A DNA stretch of 11,161 nt from Pseudomonadota bacterium. GTDB taxonomy: Bacteria; Pseudomonadota; Gammaproteobacteria; Burkholderiales; Burkholderiaceae. Every line of letters starts with the position of its first letter. Positions within the stretch are counted from its first letter, which is position 1. Made by a program: the position numbers and the translations under genes. Below the pieces are notes generated by a model. That model ran no database searches, had not been told where the DNA came from, and saw only the letters and a list, made by a program, of their open reading frames with translations. Below are positions 1-6,589 of the stretch, piece after piece. The DNA lies in the NCBI GenBank assembly GCA_021783435.1, contig JAJXUC010000129.1, positions 1 to 11,161 on the forward strand, in the 5' to 3' direction.

Positions 1-996
1 CTGCTGATCGCCATCATGCCGGTGCTGGCCGGGGCGGTGACCATGACGCTGACCGACCGCCATTTCGGCACCAGCTTCTTCAATGCCGCCGGCGGCGGCG
101 ACCCGGTGCTGTATCAGCACATCTTCTGGTTCATGGGCCACCCCGAGGTGTATGTGCTCATCCTGCCCTCGTTCGGCATCGTGAGCACCGTGGTGCCGAC
201 CTTCTCGCGCAAACCCCTGTTCGGCTACAGCTCGATGGTGTATGCCACGGCGTCGATCGCCATCCTGTCCTTCATCGTGTGGGCGCACCACATGTTCACG
301 GCGGGCATGCCGGTCACGGGACAACTGTTTTTCATGTACGCCACCATGCTGATCGCCGTACCCACCGGGGTGAAGATTTTTAACTGGCTTGCGACGATGT
401 GGCGTGGCTCGATGACCTTCGAGACACCGATGCTCTGGGCCATTGGCTTCGTCAGCATGTTCCTGATCGGGGGCTTTTCGGGGGTGGCGGAAGCCGTGGC
501 GCCGGTCGATACCCAGTTTCACAATACCTATCAAGTGATCGCGCACTTTCACTACACGATGGCGATCGGCGTGCTGTTTGCCATTTTCATGGCCTTCTAC
601 TACTGGTCGCCGAAGTGGACCGGCACCATGTACAACGAACGCGCCGGGCAGATCCATTTCTGGCTGACGATGATCGGCGCCAACCTCACCTTCTTCCCGC
701 AGTTCTTCCTCGGCGCGGGCGGCATGGTGCGCCGCTACGCCGACTATCCGGTGCAGTTCACAGACTTCAACATGATCTCCACGATCGGATCGTTCATCTT
801 CGGCCTGGCGCAGGCGTATTTCCTGTTCGCCGTGGTTCTGCCCGTGGTCCGCAGGCATGGCGAGAAGGCTCCGCAGTGCCCCTGGGAGGGTGCGCATGGC
901 CTGGAATGGGAAGTGCCGTCTCCGGCCCCATTCCATACCTTCTCCACGTCTCCACGCCTGGACGAGACGGCGACGAAGGTCCTCCATGTCGAGTGA
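1..996 (+). CDS. ctaD: Cytochrome c oxidase subunit I, C-terminal part (5' truncated by window)
   Basis: This is the catalytic subunit of an aa3-type haem-copper oxidase, an inner-membrane proton pump that reduces O2 to water with electrons from cytochrome c. The frame is open from base 1; residues below are numbered from the Met at 16. Visible active-site motifs are HPEVY (H42, a CuB ligand, and Y46, the cross-linked Tyr), the His pair H91/H92 (CuB), the K-channel lysine K120 in [10 protein letters not shown], and HFHY with H177 (haem a3) and H179 (haem a). The Arg pair R239/R240 near the haem propionates is kept. Several hydrophobic membrane helices are present, and the C-terminus [16 protein letters not shown] is typical of proteobacterial CtaD. 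Two usually conserved positions differ: the usual HDTY is HNTY (N170), and the usual FFPQH is FFPQF (F230). This suggests a divergent paralogue rather than the housekeeping copy. No subunit III gene follows; the next gene is a regulator. The family call is very secure. Confidence 0.96.
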   Translation: MLIAIMPVLAGAVTMTLTDRHFGTSFFNAAGGGDPVLYQHIFWFMGHPEVYVLILPSFGIVSTVVPTFSRKPLFGYSSMVYATASIAILSFIVWAHHMFTAGMPVTGQLFFMYATMLIAVPTGVKIFNWLATMWRGSMTFETPMLWAIGFVSMFLIGGFSGVAEAVAPVDTQFHNTYQVIAHFHYTMAIGVLFAIFMAFYYWSPKWTGTMYNERAGQIHFWLTMIGANLTFFPQFFLGAGGMVRRYADYPVQFTDFNMISTIGSFIFGLAQAYFLFAVVLPVVRRHGEKAPQCPWEGAHGLEWEVPSPAPFHTFSTSPRLDETATKVLHVE

Positions 997-1013
997 TCGA
1001 CGGTGATGGACTT

Positions 1014-1050
1014 CGCGCGCCCCGGCAGCTTCGGCGAGCCGGAGCGCGCG
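1014..1050 (+). terminator. Strong GC hairpin after ctaD, probable terminator
   Basis: Arms 1014-1026 and 1038-1050 pair at 12 of 13 positions, with one mismatch (C1021/A1043). Inside, 1028-1029 pairs with 1034-1035 around TTCG, giving the very stable C(UUCG)G tetraloop. The hairpin starts 17 nt after the ctaD stop. The following sequence, CGTTCTTG, is only weakly T-rich, so termination may be partial or Rho-assisted. The structure could also protect the 3' end of the oxidase transcript. It separates the oxidase from the downstream regulator. The pairing is read directly; the function is inferred. Confidence 0.6.
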
Positions 1051-1093
1051 CGTTCTTGCCGCAAAGACCCTAATCGCGGCGGCAATTTCCATC

Positions 1094-1783
1094 ATGGCTT
1101 CATCGTCTCAGGTCTGCACGCGCTGCCCCATGCGGGCGAACTGTGAATTGTCGAGCCTGCTGCGCGAAATGCGTCACGGCTGCGAGCCCGCTATCGCGGT
1201 CGACGACGTTTCGGCCGGTGCCCATCTCCCCATCCATGCAGGCAAGCTGTATGCGCTGCGGTCCGGCGTGGTCAAGGAAATCTGGGCGGACGCCGCCCGT
1301 CGGGGCAGGATCGTGGATTTCTGCTTTCCGGGCCATTTGATCGGCCTCGAGGCAAGCCTGGGTTTCGGCAGCCCGCAGAAGGTGTATGCCGCCGTGCAGC
1401 GTTCCAGCCTCTGCAGCGCGATTTGCGCAAGGCCGGTGGCGGATGCCAGCAGCTTCCCGCAAGCGTTGTTGTCGTCCGAGCTTGCGCGCAGAATCGTGCC
1501 GGTCTATGCGCTGTCGTGGATGATCCAGGCCGATGCCGCGACGCGCGTGGCGCATTACATCGTCAAGGCCGCCGGGTTTCATGGCGCCGGGCCGGGAGGG
1601 AGGCGGCATGTGCTGCCGAACATCCCGCGCCCCGATATCGCCGACTACCTGGGACTACGCCCGGAGTCGGTGAGCCGCGTGCTCTCGCGGTTTCGCACCG
1701 CGGGGTGGATACGCGGGAAGATCGATCGCATCGAGGTGACGAATCTGGACGCGGTCAAAGCCGCGAGCGTGCGCTCGGACTGA
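1094..1783 (+). CDS. FNR-type transcriptional regulator of the CRP/FNR family
   Basis: This is a 229-residue cytoplasmic DNA-binding regulator. The N-terminus has C8-x2-C11-x5-C17, and C107 (in RSSLCSAI) sits where the internal cluster cysteine of E. coli FNR lies. Together these could hold an oxygen-labile [4Fe-4S] cluster; C30 and C111 are extra cysteines. A cNMP-binding-type beta barrel covers about residues 35-120, followed by a dimerisation helix of about 125-160. The C-terminal winged helix-turn-helix is about 175-215, with the recognition helix PESVSRVLSRF. The E191/S194/R195 pattern (ExxSR) is that of FNR, which reads TTGAT-N4-ATCAA sites. The length is close to E. coli FNR (about 250). 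The ATG at 1094 leaves the Cys motif intact, but no good Shine-Dalgarno precedes it. It lies 97 bp after ctaD, so it may control respiratory genes, but I saw no FNR box upstream. It could be a specialised paralogue rather than the global FNR. Confidence 0.88.
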   Translation: MASSSQVCTRCPMRANCELSSLLREMRHGCEPAIAVDDVSAGAHLPIHAGKLYALRSGVVKEIWADAARRGRIVDFCFPGHLIGLEASLGFGSPQKVYAAVQRSSLCSAICARPVADASSFPQALLSSELARRIVPVYALSWMIQADAATRVAHYIVKAAGFHGAGPGGRRHVLPNIPRPDIADYLGLRPESVSRVLSRFRTAGWIRGKIDRIEVTNLDAVKAASVRSD

Positions 1784-1795
1784 GCGTGCGGGGCA

Positions 1796-3133
1796 TCATT
1801 GCTGGCGTGCCTGGCTCAACGTGAACAGCAGGAAACTATCGGTATCCTGCTGCAGGCGGATTTGCACCGGCAGGTTCTGCAGGGCGGGGGCCAGCCAGAC
1901 CTCGGCGCCCAGTTCGCCGTCGCGCGACGCATGGTCCAGGTGCCAGCAGGTCAAGGAGCCGATACCGGTCTTCACCGTTTCCTGTCCGGTGATGGTGAAG
2001 TCCCAGGTGGTGGTGCCGCTGGGCCGCGCGACCTGGAACGCCAGGGTCTGGCCGGCGCTGAAGTGGGTGGGTTGGGTGCTGAGCAGGTGGGCGAGCTGCA
2101 TGAAGATGCTGGCGCTGTCCTGCAGGTGGACGGGTAGCGGCATCACGGTGCTGATGGCCGAGAAGCTGAGCGTGCCCTGATCGCGGTTGAAGTCGACTTC
2201 CTTGCGGCGGGTGAACACGCGCTCGACGTAACGATCGGGCGCCAGCCAGTTGTGATCGATGCGGCCCGTGCTGGTGTAGGCGAAGCTCACGAGCGCGGCA
2301 CCGGAGAGTTCGACGCGATAGCGACCGCCGTCGCGCACCCATTCCAAGGCGCCGTCGCCATGCAGGGGGCCGCGGTAATTTCCGCTCAGCACATAGCGCA
2401 GCTCCGTGGATGGTGGCCAGCCGTAGGCATCGGGCTGCTGCGCTGCGGCCGAGGTCGCGGCCGTCGGAGCCCGTGTTCTCGGCGAGGATCCGGCGGTCAA
2501 GCCCGGCGGCACGCCCGATGCCGCGCCCGACCCGGGCTGCGCGCCGGAGGCGATCTGCGTCTTGGGGCCGCCGGGCACCATCGCTGGCGGCGTCCCCGTG
2601 TCAAGTCCTTCCGGCATGCGCGAGACGGCGACTTGGCCTGGTGTGTCATCCCCGCTGAGCGAGCGGGCCTGAGGTTTCGGCGCCGAGGCAGGCATGGCCG
2701 GGCTCGTGCCGGCCGTGGCCTGCGAGGCGGCGGATTCTGGCGCGGCGGATCCGGGTTCCGCAGCCCGCGGTCGTTCCGGGCTGGAGGCCTGGGCTGCCGG
2801 AGCGGACGCGGGCCGGACTTGAGGGGCGCTGCTGACGTGAAGCGCGGGTCTGTCGGAGGCCGTTCTCCGCCTGGCCGGTCGCGGGTGCTGGAGCGTCGGC
2901 TGCGCGGCTGGCGCGGCCGGCTCGGGACGGCCTGTCGCCGGCAGCAAGAGGCGGGCGTAAATCGGCCGGGGCAGGCGTCCCGGCTCGATGGGCGTGAAGG
3001 CCTGGCCCAGCGCATGCAGGGCCAGAACATGCAGCAAGAGCGCCAAGGCCGCCCAGAACAAGGCTTGTTGCCAACCCGGTCCGGTCGACCGCAGGGGGGG
3101 CGCAGGCGTTGCTGGCATCTTGCGTTTTGGCAT
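1796..3133 (-). CDS. DUF3108-domain protein, membrane-anchored with Pro/Ala/Ser-rich linker
   Basis: From the Met at 3133 this is a 445-residue protein of unknown function. Residues 22-44 form one hydrophobic segment after a short basic N-terminus, so the bulk is probably periplasmic. Residues about 46-235 are a low-complexity linker rich in Pro, Ala and Ser. The C-terminal part, about 240-440, resembles DUF3108, with ELRYVLSGNYRG, GRIDHNW, FTRRKEVDF and GAEVWLAPALQNLPVQIR. DUF3108 proteins are common in Betaproteobacteria and are thought to be envelope proteins; no activity is known to me. The anchor-linker-domain order recalls TonB, but there is no TonB C-terminal domain. The start is uncertain: in-frame ATGs also lie at 3118 and 3196 and the frame stays open further upstream, but none has a convincing ribosome-binding site. 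I chose 3133 because it gives a compact basic N-terminus before the anchor. The gene converges with the FNR-type regulator, with 12 bp between the stop codons. Confidence 0.8.
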   Translation of the reverse strand: MPKRKMPATPAPPLRSTGPGWQQALFWAALALLLHVLALHALGQAFTPIEPGRLPRPIYARLLLPATGRPEPAAPAAQPTLQHPRPARRRTASDRPALHVSSAPQVRPASAPAAQASSPERPRAAEPGSAAPESAASQATAGTSPAMPASAPKPQARSLSGDDTPGQVAVSRMPEGLDTGTPPAMVPGGPKTQIASGAQPGSGAASGVPPGLTAGSSPRTRAPTAATSAAAQQPDAYGWPPSTELRYVLSGNYRGPLHGDGALEWVRDGGRYRVELSGAALVSFAYTSTGRIDHNWLAPDRYVERVFTRRKEVDFNRDQGTLSFSAISTVMPLPVHLQDSASIFMQLAHLLSTQPTHFSAGQTLAFQVARPSGTTTWDFTITGQETVKTGIGSLTCWHLDHASRDGELGAEVWLAPALQNLPVQIRLQQDTDSFLLFTLSQARQQ

Positions 3134-3348
3134 GCCGCATTGTGCCGCGCCACGATCACGGTGCCTGACCTCGCGGGTTTTCGGGCGCCCCGTCATGTTG
3201 CAACCGGCCACTCGTGCTGTGGCGAGTCGAACGGTCCTGGACGAAACCCGGGTTGCGCGTGAATTCATGGGCAGCCGGAGCGGACCGGTTCGCCTTCCTA
3301 CAATCGTTCGCGTTCCCCACGCCCGGGGCCAGCCCCTTTCCATCGCCC
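3134..3348. other. Divergent intergenic region
   Basis: This 215-bp gap lies between the DUF3108 gene (leftward) and the fumarylacetoacetate hydrolase family gene (rightward) and should hold both promoters. On the plus strand TACAAT at 3299-3304 is a good -10-like hexamer, placing transcription start about 40 nt before the ATG at 3349. No convincing -35 sits 16-18 bp upstream of it. On the minus strand I found no matched -35/-10 pair. No clear RNA gene or strong hairpin was seen. Confidence 0.4.
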
Positions 3349-4329
3349 ATGAAACTCGCAAGTCTCAAGGATGGTTCCCGCGACGGCCAGCTCGCCGTGG
3401 TGTCGCGCGATCTGAAGTACGCCGTGTACGTGCAGGGATTCACGCGCTTGCAACAAGCACTCGACGACTGGTCCTTCGCGTCCTCGGTGCTGCAGGATCT
3501 GTCCGACGCCCTCAACGCCGGGCGCGCGCAGCATGCCTTCGACTTCGACCCCGGGCAGTGCATGGCGCCCTTGCCGCGCGCCTACCAATGGGCCGATGGT
3601 TCGGCCTATCTCAACCATGTCGAGCTGGTGCGCAAGGCGCGCGGGGCCGACATGCCCGCGAGTTTTTCCAGCGAACCGCTGATGTACCAGGGCGCGAGCG
3701 ACGCCATGCTGGGGGCGCGAGACCCCATCCTGGCGATGAGCGAGGAATGGGGCATCGATTTCGAAGCCGAAGTCGCGGTCATCACCGATGACGTGTCCAT
3801 GGGGGTCGACGCCGAGACGGCCTTGGACCAGGTTCGCCTCGTCATGCTGGCCAACGACGTGAGCTTGCGCGACCTCATTCCCGCCGAACTGGCCAAGGGT
3901 TTCGGTTTTTTCCAGAGCAAGCCGGCCAGCAGCTTCAGCCCTGTTGCGGTCACGCCGGACGAGTTGGGCGGGGCCTGGCGCGCGGGCCGGCTGCACCTGG
4001 ACATGCAGGTGCAGTGGAATCGCCGCGTCGTCGGCACGGCCAATGCCGGACCTGAAATGCACTTCCACTTCGGCCAGCTCATCGCCCATGCCGCCAAGAC
4101 GCGGCGGCTTGCCACCGGCAGCATCGTCGGGTCCGGCACGGTGTCGAGCCGTGATCGAAGCCGGGGCTATTCCTGCATTGCGGAGTTGCGCGCGCTGGAG
4201 ATGATCGAGCACGGCGAGCCGCGCACGGCATTCATGCGCTTTGGCGACACCGTGCGCATCGAGATGCTGGACGCGCAAGGCCGAAGCGTGTTCGGCGCCA
4301 TCGAGCAGACGGTGGTGCGCGCGCCGTGA
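3349..4329 (+). CDS. Fumarylacetoacetate hydrolase (FAH) family protein
   Basis: This is a 326-residue predicted cytoplasmic enzyme of the FAH superfamily. The family contains metal-dependent hydrolases, decarboxylases and hydratases that act on beta-diketo or oxo-acid compounds, often in aromatic ring-cleavage pathways. The N-terminal segment (about 1-75, beginning MKLASLKDGSRDG) matches the small extra N-terminal domain seen in one FAH subgroup. The catalytic domain follows. Likely divalent-metal ligands are E139 and E141 in IDFEAEVAVI and D170 in MLANDVSLRDL. K191 in FQSKPASSFSP fits the conserved catalytic-region lysine, and GSGTVSS at about 261-267 matches the usual GTGT-type loop. The length is normal for this subgroup. 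The ATG at 3349 is chosen because the family start motif begins there; there is no clear Shine-Dalgarno. No other aromatic-degradation gene is in the window, so the substrate cannot be named. Confidence 0.9.
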   Translation: MKLASLKDGSRDGQLAVVSRDLKYAVYVQGFTRLQQALDDWSFASSVLQDLSDALNAGRAQHAFDFDPGQCMAPLPRAYQWADGSAYLNHVELVRKARGADMPASFSSEPLMYQGASDAMLGARDPILAMSEEWGIDFEAEVAVITDDVSMGVDAETALDQVRLVMLANDVSLRDLIPAELAKGFGFFQSKPASSFSPVAVTPDELGGAWRAGRLHLDMQVQWNRRVVGTANAGPEMHFHFGQLIAHAAKTRRLATGSIVGSGTVSSRDRSRGYSCIAELRALEMIEHGEPRTAFMRFGDTVRIEMLDAQGRSVFGAIEQTVVRAP

Positions 4330-4357
4330 GGCGCCCGACGTGGACTCTGGCACGAAT

Positions 4358-4393
4358 GGGCGATTCGCCCGCGGCCTGGGTGGCCGCGGTTTC
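4358..4393 (+). terminator. Tandem hairpins with short T run, probable terminator of the FAH-family gene
   Basis: The first hairpin is GGGCG/CGCCC (4358-4362 and 4366-4370) with a 3-nt loop. The second overlaps it by two bases and is stronger: CCGCGGCC (4369-4376) pairs perfectly with GGCCGCGG (4382-4389) around TGGGT, followed at once by TTTC. It begins 28 nt after the upstream stop codon. The short T run makes it a plausible but imperfect intrinsic terminator. It lies just ahead of the candidate phaM promoter. Confidence 0.5.
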
Positions 4394-4398
4394 AGCGC

Positions 4399-4427
4399 TT
4401 TGCAGTGCAGGCACCCGGCGCTATGCT
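4399..4427 (+). promoter_or_regulatory. Candidate sigma-70 promoter of phaM
   Basis: TTTGCA at 4399-4404 and TATGCT at 4422-4427 are separated by 17 bp. Each matches 4 of 6 consensus positions. Transcription would begin near 4433-4435, about 20 nt before the phaM ATG, and the Shine-Dalgarno would still be included. In GC-rich DNA such matches also arise by chance. Confidence 0.35.
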
Positions 4428-4442
4428 GGCCCACATACGCGT

Positions 4443-4446
4443 GAGG
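4443..4446 (+). promoter_or_regulatory. Ribosome-binding site of phaM
   Basis: GAGG lies 7 nt before the ATG at 4454, which supports that start. Most other plus-strand genes in the window lack so clear a site. Confidence 0.7.
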
Positions 4447-4453
4447 TCAAGCC

Positions 4454-5209
4454 ATGAACCCCTATGTACAAGGCCATGCCATCCCGGGCATGGAGTTTTT
4501 CCAGTCCATGCTCAAGGGCGCCGGCCTGCCCACGGGATTCGCCAGCTGGATGGCGCCGACCATGGACCCGCAGGAACTGGAACAGAAGATCACCGACCTG
4601 AAGGCGGTGCTGCAGTGGCTTGAGGCCAATGCGCGGCTGACGCAGGCGACCATCCAGACTCTGGAGGTGCAGCGCATGACCTTGGCGGCGCTGAAAACCA
4701 TGAACGTCGATCTGGGCGATCTGGCCGGACGTATGGCCGAGGCCATGCAGGCTGGCGCGCAGGACATGGGCGCCGCGGCACAGCGTGCTTCGACGGTCGG
4801 CCAGTCCGCCTCGCCCGCCGCCGAGCGCGTCGGGTCGCCCGAAGAAGACGGCGAGATTCCCACATCGCCCGCGCCGGACGTGGATAGCGCAGCCAAGGCG
4901 GCATCGGGGCCGGCATCCCCCTTGCCCGGGATGATGGATCCGATGCAGTGGTGGAATGCCGTGAGCCAGCAGTTCAGTCAGGTCGCGACCCAGGCTTTGC
5001 GCGAGAGCCCATGGCCCATGCCGGAAAGCCCCGATGTCGGAGCTGGAGCGGCGACGGAGTCTGCGGGGACGCCCGGGTCTGCAAGGCCCGCTGGGCGCAA
5101 GACCGCCGTGAAGCCATCCGTCGCGCCGAAGCCAGCCACCAAGGCGGCGAGGCGCAAAGCTCCGGGTTCGGCGGGAGGCGCGAAAGGCAGCAAGCCGGCT
5201 CGCTCCTAA
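4454..5209 (+). CDS. phaM: PhaM-type polyhydroxyalkanoate granule-associated regulatory protein
   Basis: This 251-residue protein resembles PhaM of Cupriavidus/Ralstonia. That protein binds and activates PHA synthase PhaC, coats PHA granules, and tethers them to DNA so that granules divide between daughter cells. The first conserved block is a helical, coiled-coil-prone segment at about 38-85, with DPQELEQKITDLKAVLQWLE and IQTLEVQRMTLAALKTMNV. The second is a short helix at about 160-182 (MMDPMQWWNAVSQQFSQVA). A Pro/Ala/Ser linker joins them. The tail, about 211-250, is rich in Lys, Arg, Ala and Pro, like the DNA-binding tail of PhaM or histone H1. The start at 4454 has a good ribosome-binding site. 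No phaC, phaB or phasin gene is in the window, so the gene is detached from the core PHA locus. The family assignment is firm on pattern; activity is inferred. Confidence 0.88.
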   Translation: MNPYVQGHAIPGMEFFQSMLKGAGLPTGFASWMAPTMDPQELEQKITDLKAVLQWLEANARLTQATIQTLEVQRMTLAALKTMNVDLGDLAGRMAEAMQAGAQDMGAAAQRASTVGQSASPAAERVGSPEEDGEIPTSPAPDVDSAAKAASGPASPLPGMMDPMQWWNAVSQQFSQVATQALRESPWPMPESPDVGAGAATESAGTPGSARPAGRKTAVKPSVAPKPATKAARRKAPGSAGGAKGSKPARS

Positions 5210-5295
5210 CAGGCCCTTGCGGTCGGGTTTGCGGCGCGTCGGATCAAGTCCATCGGTTTCTAGGGTTCGTGGGCGAGCGTTAGGATGGGCGCGTC

Positions 5296-5320
5296 CAATG
5301 CCTTCGCCTGGAAGGCATTC
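5296..5320 (+). repeat. Perfect inverted repeat ahead of the FIST gene
   Basis: AATGCCTTC (5297-5305) and GAAGGCATT (5311-5319) are perfect 9-bp arms around a 5-nt loop. The repeat ends 31 bp before the chosen ATG at 5351. It could be an operator, an mRNA leader hairpin or part of a terminator for phaM. A T run occurs only 20 nt later (5340-5344), which is too far for a classical terminator. If translation starts at the alternative ATG at 5285, the repeat lies inside the coding sequence. Confidence 0.5.
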
Positions 5321-5350
5321 CTGGTTTCCCGGCTTGCGGTTTTTATCACG

Positions 5351-6571
5351 ATGCGTTTCATCACGGCCCATTCGACCCATCCCAACTGGAGCACGGCGCT
5401 GGAACAGGCGCTTGCGCAGCTTGCTGCGGCCCGCGCCCAGCCTGACACCATCGCGCGTCCGAACCTGGGCCTGGTGTATTTCACGGATGCCTACGCGCAA
5501 GCCGCCGGGGCCTTGTTCGCGGCGTTGCGAGAGCGCACCGGCATTGCGCACTGGGTCGGTGGTGTGGGCGTGGGCATTGCGGCCGGGGCCCAGGAATATT
5601 TCGATCAGCCCGCGCTTGCGCTGATGCTGATGCAGATTCCGTTGCGCGATTTTCGTGTCTTTTCGGGACTCAAGCCCCTGCCTGCGGCGTCCACCGGCTG
5701 GCGGGGCGCGCAGACGGCCCTGGTGCATGGCGATCCAGCCACGCCCGAGATGGACGACCTGGTGTTCGATATGGCGGCGCGCACCGCGTCGCGGCATGTC
5801 TGGGGTGGTTTGGTGTCGTCGCGGCAGGAGGCGGTGCAGATTGCCGACGGTGTTTTCCATGGTGGCTTGTCGGGCGTTGCGTTTTCTTCGCGCGTGGCGC
5901 TGGCCGGAGGCTTGACCCAGGGTTGCGAACCGGTGGGGCCGCCGCGCGCGATCACGCGTTGTTCGCAAAACGTGATCTATGCCCTCGACGGCGAGCCGGC
6001 CCTGGGCGTCCTGCTCCAGGATCTGGACGAAGCCGAATTCGAATTGCCGCGTCTGGCGAGGCAGCTGCGATCCACGCTGGCCGGGTTGTCGCCAGCGGAG
6101 TCGGTGTCACGATCCCAAACCCGGCATCTTGGTGCCGAGACCACGCTGCGGCACCTGATCGGGGTGGATCCGGTCGGACGAGGCGTGGCCATCGCGGGGG
6201 TTCCCGAAGCGGGCATGCAGTTGCGTTTTTGTCGGCGCGACGCGCAGGCCGCGCGCCGCGACCTGATCCGCCTATGCGCCGAGGTGCGCGATGAACTGGA
6301 GCAGCGACGCGAAGTGCGCATCGCGGCGACCCAACCCGGCACCACCTGGGCCGGCCCGGGTCCCGTGCCCGCGCGCGGAGCCGTGTATGTGTCATGCACC
6401 GGGCGAGGCGGACCCCATTTCGGCGGGCCCTCTGCCGAGCTTGCCTTGGTGCGGCAGCATCTGGGCGACATTCCGCTCGTCGGTTTCTTCGCCGCGGGCG
6501 AGATCGCGGGCGACCGTCTTTATGGCTATACGGGGGTTCTCACGGTTTTCGCCGAGGACCCCGTCATGTAA
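5351..6571 (+). CDS. FIST N- and C-domain sensory protein
   Basis: This is a 406-residue protein with the FIST-N plus FIST-C architecture, a sensory module predicted to bind small ligands such as amino acids and found in signalling proteins. The N-terminal half begins MRFITAHSTHPNW, typical for FIST, and contains GLVYFTDAY, the Gly-rich GGVGVGIAAG at about 70-79, and FSSRVALAGGLTQGC. FIST-C covers about 215-400 and ends with VSCTGRGGPHFGG followed by PLVGFFAAGEIAG and YGYTGVLTVF, the signature of the family. No kinase, GGDEF or methyl-accepting domain is fused to it, so it would act through a partner. I chose the ATG at 5351 because FIST proteins start there; an in-frame ATG at 5285 would add 22 residues. 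Neither has a good Shine-Dalgarno. It lies 141 bp after phaM on the same strand and converges with a diguanylate cyclase gene, which makes a c-di-GMP link possible but unproven. Confidence 0.88.
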   Translation: MRFITAHSTHPNWSTALEQALAQLAAARAQPDTIARPNLGLVYFTDAYAQAAGALFAALRERTGIAHWVGGVGVGIAAGAQEYFDQPALALMLMQIPLRDFRVFSGLKPLPAASTGWRGAQTALVHGDPATPEMDDLVFDMAARTASRHVWGGLVSSRQEAVQIADGVFHGGLSGVAFSSRVALAGGLTQGCEPVGPPRAITRCSQNVIYALDGEPALGVLLQDLDEAEFELPRLARQLRSTLAGLSPAESVSRSQTRHLGAETTLRHLIGVDPVGRGVAIAGVPEAGMQLRFCRRDAQAARRDLIRLCAEVRDELEQRREVRIAATQPGTTWAGPGPVPARGAVYVSCTGRGGPHFGGPSAELALVRQHLGDIPLVGFFAAGEIAGDRLYGYTGVLTVFAEDPVM

Positions 6572-6589
6572 GGCGCACCCAAGCCGCAT

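Noticed and set aside
997..1093. FNR box (TTGAT-N4-ATCAA) in front of the FNR-type gene
   Set aside because: No such palindrome is present. TTGATCAA-like strings near 8135 and 9000 lack the 4-nt spacer and lie inside coding sequence.
2252..3262. Long open plus-strand frame (336 codons) opposite the DUF3108 gene
   Set aside because: It is rich in Arg and Gly with no recognisable motif, and lies opposite the Pro/Ala/Ser-rich linker and the start of a gene with a clear family match. It is a GC-rich antisense shadow.
3298..4434. Open minus-strand frame (378 codons) opposite the FAH-family gene
   Set aside because: The plus strand has clear FAH motifs; the reverse frame shows only biased composition.
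5210..5350. Intrinsic terminator after phaM
   Set aside because: The perfect inverted repeat at 5297-5319 is followed by CCTGG, not a T run. The T run at 5340-5344 is preceded by only a 3-bp stem.
4421..5968. Long open minus-strand frame (515 codons) opposite phaM and the FIST gene
   Set aside because: It crosses two well-supported plus-strand genes, is Arg/His/Gly-rich and has no domain signature.
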